Assembly (NCBI GenBank): GCA_933822405.4
Contig: CAKOGP040002009.1
Span: 1 to 11,521 of the forward strand
Length of the DNA stretch: 11,521 nt
Direction of reading: 5' to 3'
Source of the DNA: Cylindrotheca closterium
Taxonomy: Eukaryota > Bacillariophyta > Bacillariophyceae > Bacillariales > Bacillariaceae
The number at the start of each line of letters is the position of its first letter. Position 1 is the stretch's first letter. The notes below the pieces were generated by a model, which saw nothing but the letters and a program-made list of their open reading frames with translations, was not told the DNA's origin and made no database searches. The position numbers were made by a program, and so were the translations under genes. Below are positions 1 through 6,362 of this stretch, piece after piece.

Positions 1-340
1 TAGTCCATGCATGAGTTCACCATTACAAATGGTGGTGTTGGTGCAACCACTGTCCATGATGACGTGATCGAGCAAACCAAACGGATCTCTTTCGATTCTG
101 CGGCTTTGAATAAACTGCATACCTCGAAGTCTTCACTTTTACTAGCGTAGTGCCAGTCGGATTGTTCAATGTTAGTCATTCCAGCAGGACATGGAATAAG
201 ATAGACATCATTGCCATTCTCATCCTTTCCCTTGATAGCATTGTGAAAGACATTTGACGTATCAAAATAGCCAGTCTTCACAACTTGCGGAGTTTGAGCT
301 TGAGTTGCATCAAATCCTTGGCGCACTTGAGCACCACTGA
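1..340 (-). pseudogene. Ty1/copia-like gag-protease fragment (truncated, frameshifted)
   Basis: Read on the minus strand, about 404 down to 135 is open and encodes a Gln/Gly-rich stretch followed by a more structured segment containing VFHNAIKGKDENGND and DWHYASKSEDFE. From about 145 down to 1 the adjacent frame continues with RRIERDPFGLLDHVIMDSG and CTNTTICNGELMHGL. The DSG at 46-54 fits the active-site triplet of a retroviral-type aspartic protease, and the N-x2-L spacing after it is common in Ty1/copia proteins. One frameshift near 135-145 separates the two parts, and a TGA lies at 405-407. If this is gag-pol, integrase, reverse transcriptase and RNase H would lie left of the window. The right boundary is blurred because plus-strand LINE homology begins near 341. 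The family assignment rests on one motif plus general resemblance; another retropepsin-like protein is possible. Confidence 0.4.
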
Positions 341-1468
341 AGCCTTGTTGGCTGCCCGCAACGTCGCCTGACACTGGTTGACGGATGATCGGTTGACCGC
401 TATATCAAAGCTGCTGAGGCGGGTTATTGTCACTTCCGCCTCCCTCAACGATTGACTCAATTAGCGGAGGATATTTCGGTCCAGGATGGATACTTGACGG
501 CAAATCAGCAAGACTGGTTTAACACCATTCATCGCCATGCCTATGAAATCCGCCAACAGGCTGAGCGCAACTGCCGGAAACTGTTGATGGGTAAAGTCCA
601 CTGGTCACCACAAATGCAGCAGAAATGGGATAGGCTGCACCTTTACCAGCTATTGATCTTGGGACATAAACAGGTCAGGACTAGTTCACGAAAGGTCCGG
701 CGCTTGTTGAAGAAAACAGGGCTGAGGAACGCATGGAAATTATTGGAAGCTGATCTACAGGCAAAGTGGTATCTCGAACACCAAGAATACAAGGAGGTCA
801 AGCGGAAGCGTGCACATCAGTGGCGCCTGGAGTACCTGGAGTCCCAATCAGCAGCTGAGTGACGCGAACAGTGGCACCTTGAATATCAAGCCTACAAGGC
901 GGTCAAGCGGGAGCGGGCACACCAGTGGCGCCTGGAGTATCTGGAGACCCGATTGGCAGCGGCTCAGAAAGCGAAGAAGGGCAACATCAAGGCTTGCAGC
1001 CGACGGACTGGAGTCCAACGGATGGCACAGAAGGAGGAGACTCGACCGCGACGGAAAGCTCAAGGCAAAGGTTTCTCTGGCAGCCTAGTACAGCAGATTA
1101 AAGTGGCCCAGGTGGCACAAGATGGTTCCTCCCATTGGGTAACATGCCAGTCTTAACGCCTTGTGGAGGAAGGCTGCATGCAAGAGAACCGGCTCCGGTA
1201 TGATCAGACTCGTTACCCATACTCTACCCCACCAATGACTGAACCTTTGTACTCTGACTTCAATGGCCCCAACGCAGAACAGAACAGCACAGCACTGCTC
1301 CGGGGCCTATACAAAGTTGAGACGTTGGACCCGTACTTGGCGTCATTCATTGATCATTGTCAACGAGGGTTTGGAAGACCAACCACTGGAGGCGGACCTG
1401 GAGGATCATGTTAGCTTCTGGCGTAAGATGGGGGAGCATAAAGGCTCGGAATCACACGGTCTGCATAC
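341..1468 (+). pseudogene. Non-LTR retrotransposon ORF2 fragment: post-endonuclease linker and start of reverse transcriptase
   Basis: One plus-strand frame reads from about 341 (SLVGCPQRRLTL) to 1362, interrupted by stops at 386-388 (TGA), 860-862 (TGA) and 1154-1156 (TAA). A one-base shift near 1361-1365 then moves it to the next frame, which continues through LEADLEDHVSFWRKM and GSESHGLH to about 1468. The middle part aligns residue by residue with the linker of the LINE at the right edge: NCRKL, W-S-P, SSRKVRRLL and AWKL are shared in order. RYDQTRYPYSTPPMTEPLY and the HVSFWRKM...SESHGLH stretch resemble the entry into the reverse-transcriptase domain of diatom LINEs (recalled, not searched). 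No EEP domain precedes it and the RT core is missing after about 1468, so it is a dead internal fragment. It is in the same orientation as the fragments at 5088 and 6363. Confidence 0.72.
767..976 (+). repeat. 35-codon tandem duplication inside the LINE linker
   Basis: Two direct copies lie 105 bases (exactly 35 codons) apart: 767-871 and 872 to about 976. Both encode a charged helix-like unit of the form W-x-LE-x-Q-x-YK-x-VKR-x-RAHQWRLEYLE. The nucleotide match is strongest over the RAHQWRLEYLE stretch and fades at the 3' end. The in-frame TGA at 860-862 lies near the end of copy 1. The phase-keeping offset suggests the duplication arose while the frame was still translated. Confidence 0.7.
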
Positions 1469-1933
1469 ATCGGAAAAGAAAGTCTGGTCCTATTGGTCGG
1501 CCTGCTCGTGTCACATTAGGACATGCCTTGGTCTGCTTATGTCACGTGGCCATGTGATTTTTTTGCAGCCATTCGACTGGAACCTTTTCATATTTATTTT
1601 TGCCTCTTTTGCTAATGTCATCTTTGCCATGCAAAAAAATCACCTACTACTTGTCATTTTGGGACAGGGTCTAGCCACCATCAACCATGCACTGAATGTC
1701 TCAAGACCACATTCACCCTGTCATTTTTGCATTGTCAGCATCATCTATTGTCACATGCCCAAAGTATTAATGTGATCAATACAACAATTGAAATATCACA
1801 AAGACAATATATTAGTATCAACTAAATAATACTTGTTCTATCTACTTTTAAGGAATCTATTTGCCATCATCCTCATATACTGTTACAATTTGTTGCCTTG
1901 CCTTCTTGCGCTTTTGTTCAGAGCGTTTGCAGT
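1469..1933. other. Stretch without a supportable gene; clustered TGTCA motifs
   Basis: The LINE homology stops near 1468. No protein I recognise follows on either strand, and the reading frames are short and T-rich. TGTCA recurs at least seven times between 1509 and 1755, twice as TGTCACAT and once as TGTCACGTG. The segment lies downstream of the candidate minus-strand gene that ends at 1934 and could include its 3' untranslated region. Confidence 0.4.
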
Positions 1934-2440
1934 TCAGTTAGTGGTGTCACTGCTGGGCCATTCTTTGGCCAGTGCCTTCCATCTATCCACATAGTTCTCC
2001 ACCATCAAAAGTGCAAATGCTTCATCGGTGACATTGAAAGCTTTGCTCAACCCAAATTGGCATCTTTCATCACCATAATATTTAGTGACAAAAGAAGCAG
2101 GTGAGATCAAGGCTTTTGTCACACAACAGTAGCACAAAACATGAATACTCACCCTCTTTGCGTTCAAGGTCCTCATCACTGCTCGCACTTGAATCATTGT
2201 CGTATACCTTTTCCTGTCTCCGAGACTCCCCTTCATTTGTTGGCAAATAAACAAAGCATGTTGTTGTTTCTCCAATGTTCAACAATGACATTCTGATACC
2301 AGTAGTACAAAAAAACTCACAGGTTGTTTGGGTGGGGGCTTCGCTAGTGTTGCAGTGTTCGAAGCTGCCTTCTTCTTGGTCTCATTGCCCTTCCCCTTGC
2401 TTGGTGCCTTCTTGCTCCTTGTCTTGTTTTCAAATACTCA
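1934..2440 (-). CDS. Candidate three-exon gene (partial), unknown product
   Basis: Three minus-strand open segments in different frames join at plausible splice sites. Exon A, about 2440 to 2321, is very basic (KKAPSKGKGNETKKKAAS then a Pro/Lys run) and ends at GTGAGT. Intron 1 is 2320-2226 (95 nt, ending AG). Exon B, 2225-2153, encodes YDNDSSASSDEDLERKE and again ends at GTGAGT. Intron 2 is 2152-2113 (only 40 nt, ending AG). Exon C, 2112-1934, encodes ALISPASFVTKYYGDERC and DEAFALLMVENYVDRW before a TGA. Exon B is 73 nt, so the phases match at both joins. The layout is a basic tail, an acidic Ser/Asp linker and a compact C-terminal domain. I do not recognise the family. The 5' end is not defined: a TGA lies just upstream of exon A in its frame, and a separate small ORF starts at 2617. 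Splicing is predicted by eye only. Confidence 0.35.
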
Positions 2441-3060
2441 AAGATTTTTCTATTATGTGTGCGCTGTGAAATCTTTGCCCTGACAAGGCTGGATTCAGTG
2501 GAAATGTACTTGGCGCTAGTAGTAACTACATGTAGCATTGGGATGGAGGAGGGTGGAGGAAGGCGTGATTCTACGTTTTTTCTGTAGAAATGTACCATAG
2601 GGTGGGCTTGAATCCATCCTGGCGCGAATTTTTGCCCTGCTATTACAAACAGCCTTACTTAACATATTGCTTACTTAACATAATGACTCAAAACTATTAT
2701 GGATTTGTCCAATCTACGTTATTTCTACTGAGTGGGATCCTGGTAGATTTGCAGGGAGCTACACTAACAAACTTGTAACTCTTAATGGGATCCTGATTGA
2801 GAGACATGTCTCAACCAACGAATCCCAATTTTGCGGCTTAAATGCACAATGTCTGCCATATGTAATGTCACGATTACCATAACCAGGGGTATTCCGCATT
2901 TTGGTGTGAATCTGAACTGCAATTGGGGCCTGACCGGCTTGCTCACTCCTTCTGCACGGGGATCTGTGATCCGACACCATCACTGCTCGTGGAATTCATT
3001 CTTGGTCGGTGATCGTCGCATTTTGGTCATAGTTCCTTAAATTACAGACAGTTCCCCTAA
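2441..3060. other. No supportable gene; short open segments only
   Basis: A minus-strand ORF of 33 codons (2617-2516, beginning MDSSPPYGTF) could be an upstream exon of the gene ending at 1934, but no convincing donor was found. On the plus strand an ATG-less frame of about 65 codons runs to a TAA near 2880 (with DPGRFAGSYTNKLVTLNG), and an overlapping frame is open to about 3040. None matches a family I know, and their lengths are close to chance. Confidence 0.3.
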
Positions 3061-3078
3061 TTGACCATTGTTTTTGTC

Positions 3079-3209
3079 CTCTGAGTCAAAAATTCTGTGA
3101 ATTTTTCACAGATGTTCCGAAATCTCTGTGAATGACCAACAGATGTTCCAAAATCTCTGTGAGTTTTTCACAGCTTTTTTAAGGGTCTTCACAGATGTTT
3201 TCGAAATGT
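3079..3209 (+). repeat. Repeat block 1: 31-bp palindrome-bearing units
   Basis: Three units follow each other at a 31-base period, each centred on CTGTGAATTTTTCACAG or a decayed form (3095-3111 intact, 3126-3142 degraded, 3157-3173 with one change), followed by AGATGTTCC. One TGAGTCA stands before them at 3082-3088. The block ends with a T-rich run and another TTCACAGATGTT (3188-3200). The palindrome has a 7-bp stem and a 3-base loop. Confidence 0.75.
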
Positions 3210-3269
3210 CAAAATTGTGGCAAATAGTGGGCTGCACTATGTAAAACTAGTCGTAGACTTTTTTCCACG

Positions 3270-3381
3270 GTCGTCTGAGTCAAAAAGTCTGTAAATTTTC
3301 TATCGTCTGAGTCAAAAATTCTGTGAATTTTTCACAGATGTTCCGAAATCTCTGTGAATTTTTCACAGATGTTCCGAAACA
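3270..3381 (+). repeat. Repeat block 2: left copy of a ~110-bp direct repeat
   Basis: Two TGAGTCA sites at 3276 and 3308 (32 bases apart) are followed by two intact palindromes CTGTGAATTTTTCACAG at 3321-3337 and 3352-3368 (31 bases apart). Almost the same string recurs in block 3, displaced by 792 bases in the same orientation. The two copies bracket the minus-strand transposase fragment. Confidence 0.75.
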
Positions 3382-3436
3382 AACAATTTGATGCGTCATC
3401 GATTTGCACAACAATGACTGCGGAAAGAGATTGCTG

Positions 3437-3985
3437 TTAGAAAAACGTTATTGCTGTAGAAAAACCAGAGTCACACATTGTAGGCAAAGTCACACAGCGC
3501 AGGTACGTAAAAAGGTATGGATCTAGTTTATTCATGATAAATTTTCTTCCTGGACCATAGTTCTTTTGTTTGTACTCTTTCTCCGACCAGCTGATCACCT
3601 TTGCTTCCAGTGCCCAAAGAACTTTCACCCAGTGCCATAGGTTGTCGTCTTGGTCCCTTCGTGTGCTTATCCCAGTAGCTGAGGCAAGGGAGTGGATTGC
3701 AACTAGCAATCGCTTAAGCCCCTCCTTGCTCCTGTCAGATGGACGGAGCCCCAAGTCTTTGTTTGTACAATTCAAAATGTCTTGCCAGAGAATGCATAGA
3801 GTGCTGGGGCGTTGGCCAAAATGAGCCTTGAAAACTCCAATATTATGCTCCTTGAAGACGTCATCAGTAATCGTGGTAGGTGAATCCCCAATCACTTCAA
3901 ATCCGTAGATCAGCACCTGTTCTGGTGTCACTTTGATTCCAAGCATCATCCTGAAAGATTCTGAAACTCTCTTTGCGTTTTCTCT
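3437..3985 (-). pseudogene. N-terminal fragment of a DDE (PIF/Harbinger- or IS5-like) transposase
   Basis: The frame is open on the minus strand from 3985 (after a TGA at 3986-3988) to a stop at 3437, with the first ATG at 3949 giving 170 residues. Recognisable stretches are KVTPEQVLIYGFEVIGDSP, DDVFKEH...FKAHFG, LKRLLVAIHSLA and WHWVKVLWALEAKVISW. This order resembles the helical region that precedes the first catalytic Asp in eukaryotic DDE_Tnp_4 transposases (recalled, not searched). No D, D or E catalytic segment follows: the last residues look degraded and the next DNA is repeat block 2. FKEHN and FKAHF may be a small internal duplication. The protein should be inactive for transposition unless it is a domesticated binding domain. 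A different small helical protein is possible. Confidence 0.45.
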
Positions 3986-4061
3986 TCAAAATCTCAAGCA
4001 AGCGTGACCAAATTTGAAAAAAAACGGTTAAGTTGGCACCGTCTTCTGAGTTGAATTTTCT

Positions 4062-4240
4062 ATTGCCTGAGTCAAAAATTCTGTGAATTTTCTATCGTCT
4101 GAGTCAAAAATTCTGTTAATTTTTCACAGATATTCCAAAATCTCTGTGAATTTTTCACAGATGTTCCGAAACTTCTGTGAAAAATTTACAGGTTTTTTTG
4201 GGGTCATTACAGATGTTCCGCAATTGCTGTAAAAATAAAA
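4062..4240 (+). repeat. Repeat block 3: right copy of the ~110-bp direct repeat plus a tail
   Basis: TGAGTCA at 4068 and 4100 (32 bases apart) is followed by palindromic units at 4113-4129 (one change), 4144-4160 (intact) and 4175-4191 (diverged), again on a 31-base period. The segment 4062-4172 matches 3270-3381. The tail (ACAGGTTTTTTTGGGGTCATTACAGATGTTCC) matches the end of block 1 rather than block 2, so the blocks are mosaics of a common parent. Confidence 0.75.
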
Positions 4241-5087
4241 CAAACTTTAAAATTTAATCTGGCGAATGAAGTTGAATACTTAACGGCATTGTGAACATTT
4301 ATAAAACTCCTTGTCGTAGAAGTTTCTTTCTGGCAGGCAATAAGTGAAAGTCGATTTTTGAAGTTCCGTGCAGAAGAGGGTGAAAATGACCACATCGACT
4401 CTCCAAAAAAAAGAGAAAGCTGGCTTCACAGAAAACTACTGGATATCCCAGCAAAGAAAAATTGGCAAAGGCGCCACCTGCAGTGAAAAGGATAATATGA
4501 GAATGCAAAATCTCCTGTTTTTGTTGATGTCATGCAATCATCAAATGGCATCATAGTACTGTGAGAATTTGCTCTTTGATGAGCTTGCCTCATTTTGCCA
4601 ATTATTCTCTATTCAGCTGCATCGCTGTCAAATTCTTCACCAGTGATGTCATCTGCTTGCAGTTTTGTTGTTTGTGATTATGTCCAGGGCTCATCGGAGA
4701 AACGTTTTGGTGATCACTTCTGACCGTGTAGAATTCTACGCGCAGGATCGTGGTACATTTGGACGGAGCCTCTAGGCTTCCGGTGCAAACGTATGGCAGA
4801 TCCTAAATCCGAATCCGGAGAAACTTTTTGATAGGCTTCTGGTCCAAATGTATGGCACATCCTGAAACAGCCGAAATAACAACAGAAACAACACCAACAT
4901 GACAATCAACTACAGTTTGCGCAACAATGGACTGGCACAACAACCAACTGTTCCCATTGCACCAACTGGCAATATGGAAGCCAAACAACAACAAACGGTG
5001 CACAACAAAAAATTTCTACTGCGATGACAATGGTAACAAAAACTATGTGTTGGTCTAAGGATGACTTTGTTGGTCAGAAGTTCATAG
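4241..5087. other. Intergenic stretch without a supportable gene
   Basis: AT-rich DNA with only short frames. A plus-strand segment near 4360-4440 reads as charged protein (EEGENDHIDSPKKR) but breaks at once. A minus-strand segment ending near 4612 reads DDITGEEFDSDAAE before a stop and could be the C-terminus of something lost. The part at 4870-5020 is CAA/ACA-rich, and a 42-codon Gln/Asn-rich ORF starts at 4899. None of these is strong enough to call. Confidence 0.35.
4773..4863 (+). repeat. Imperfect 32-bp direct repeat
   Basis: TAGGCTTCCGGTGCAAACGT... at 4773-4804 recurs as TAGGCTTCTGGTCCAAATGT... at 4832-4863, with 4 differences in 32 bases and an offset of 59. Just upstream, 4728-4739 is a perfect 12-base palindrome GTAGAATTCTAC. 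No function is apparent. Confidence 0.6.
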
Positions 5088-5786
5088 GGCGCACATTGCC
5101 CCAGATGCTCCTCCTGCCCGGTGGAAGACCACCTCCTTGTCCCACGCTGTTCTGCTCCTACTGCAGCTGCGGAATGGTCGAAACGCCATCTGGCCTTCCA
5201 GACCTGGATGCAGACCCAGCAGACCGCCCCAGAGATCGAAGCCTTCCTCTTTGAATACCTGAAGACCGTCCGCCAGCCTTCCCTGGGAGTTCCCAACGTC
5301 CGAGCCTGGTCTCACCAGCCTCATCTCTTCCAAGGTGCAATCTCCTCCCAAGCCAAGCTTGGGGCCCAGGGCCTCCTTGAGGGCCTAGTGTCCCCCGAAT
5401 GGAGACATCTGCAGGCCCTTCACTTCTCCTACGTCGGCTTCAAGAAGTCTGCCAACCTTTGGGCTTCCCGCCTGATCCAACAACTGATCCGGATCGGGCA
5501 CTACATGTGGAAAGACCGCAACCGGCTTGCACATTCCGAAGACAGTTCCTGGTACACGGCTCGCAAGCGGGAGATTGACATTGGCATCCGCGAACAGTTT
5601 GCCATGGGCCTGATTGATATCCCCCCACGCTTGCAGTACCTCTTTTGTGACTCCCGCGAAACTGTCCTCCACAAATCACTCGAAGATTGTCAACATTGGC
5701 TGCGCCTCGTCTCCTGTGAGAGAGCGATCAACCGTCGCTCTCTAGCCAGGCAACGCCAGATGATCTCCAACCTGGCGCACCCCTAA
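5088..5786 (+). pseudogene. Non-LTR retrotransposon ORF2 C-terminal fragment with zinc-binding motif
   Basis: The frame opens just after a TAG at 5085-5087 and runs to a stop at 5784-5786 (233 codons; first usual start a GTG at 5121). It begins with CPRCSSCPVEDHLLVPRC, a C-x2-C-x7-H-x5-C zinc-knuckle-like motif typical of the segment that follows the reverse transcriptase in many LINE ORF2 proteins. The Trp-rich helical tail (SAPTAAAEWSKRHLAFQTW, then WRHLQALHFSYVGF, IGHYMWKDRNRLAHSED) fits the C-terminus of diatom LINE polyproteins as I recall them. The reverse transcriptase that should precede it is absent; the sequence before 5088 is unrelated. The surviving stretch has no internal stop or frameshift. 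It may be a 5'-truncated insertion, or the tail of the same copy whose front lies at 341-1468. Confidence 0.65.
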
Positions 5787-5839
5787 CATCGACTCGGCCA
5801 ACTGGCGCACCCCTAACATCGACTCGGCCAACCGGCGCA
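5772..5839 (+). repeat. 30-bp tandem repeat over the LINE stop codon
   Basis: The unit CTGGCGCACCCCTAACATCG...GGCCAA occurs exactly at 5772-5801 and again at 5802-5831, then a third copy starts with one change (CCGGCGCA, 5832-5839) and diverges. The first unit contains the TAA of the ORF2 fragment. It is probably part of the element's 3' untranslated region. Confidence 0.85.
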
Positions 5840-6084
5840 AGTCCATAAACAGTCAGATGTCTCGGCCATCTCTCTGCCCCCTCTATGTTTCACTCTCCCT
5901 CTGTCAACCACAGGACTAGGGAACCGCAGTCTGTTATGTAGATGGTTGCCACATTGTTCTGGAACACTGTGCCATTGGGACGCTCCTCTCCATTCACTTG
6001 GATCGCAAGAACAATTGGCTTCCCACCTGCCACACACTCCTGCCCACCACCACCTTCAAAAAACACAGAAAACAAAATAAAAAT
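5840..6084 (+). other. Presumed LINE 3' untranslated region ending in an A-rich tract; rival reading as a minus-strand exon
   Basis: Downstream of the repeated stop-codon region there is no plus-strand gene. At 6057-6084 the plus strand is strongly A-rich (AAAAAACACAGAAAACAAAA and onward), which would suit a degenerate LINE 3' tail. Read on the minus strand, the same tract is a T-rich run ending in TTTTTTGAAG, like a splice acceptor. The DNA after it is open for about 50 residues down to 5890 with GGKPIVLAIQVNGEERP and QNNVATIYITDCG, which looks protein-like. I cannot decide between the two. I do not recognise the minus-strand peptide. Confidence 0.35.
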
Positions 6085-6362
6085 ACGCCGCCTCGAGTGG
6101 CAAGATCGTTTCTACATGTGCAAGGGTGCAATGTAATATCCGATAAGAGCAACTTTCCTGTGATTAATGCCTCAAACTGGTTGTACTAGACTCACCTCTG
6201 TATGGTAAATGGCCATGACAGCCATAGAAAAAATTATTTCAGAAACGAAACAACACGCATTCTGGCAGAACCAACCAGTCTGCCTCGCGTAGCGCTAGTA
6301 CTGAATTTACGTAGAAAACTTTCGAATTTATCACCAAGCCAACCATTCAACACCGGCGCACC
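6085..6362 (+). promoter_or_regulatory. Presumed 5' leader of the right-hand LINE
   Basis: This is the DNA between the A-rich tract and the first ATG of ORF1. It holds no gene and no TATA-like or initiator motif that I would trust. The ATG at 6363 stands in a good eukaryotic context (CACCATGG: A at -3, G at +4), which supports that start. The exact 5' end of the element cannot be set without another copy. Confidence 0.3.

Noticed and set aside
2759..2983. Minus-strand frame of 74 codons with DHR and Cys-rich look
   Set aside because: It is near chance length, has competing plus-strand frames, and resembles no family I know.
3570..3824. Plus-strand frame of 84 codons
   Set aside because: It is the antisense shadow of the transposase fragment, which has the better family resemblance.
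3079..4240. CRISPR array suggested by regularly spaced palindromic repeats
   Set aside because: The 31-base period is made of adjoining repeat units without unique spacers, copies are diverged, no cas gene is present, and the context is eukaryotic.
4910..5351. Minus-strand frames of 128 and 89 codons
   Set aside because: They overlap the LINE C-terminal fragment antisense and read as low-complexity Gly/Arg/Trp strings without a family resemblance.
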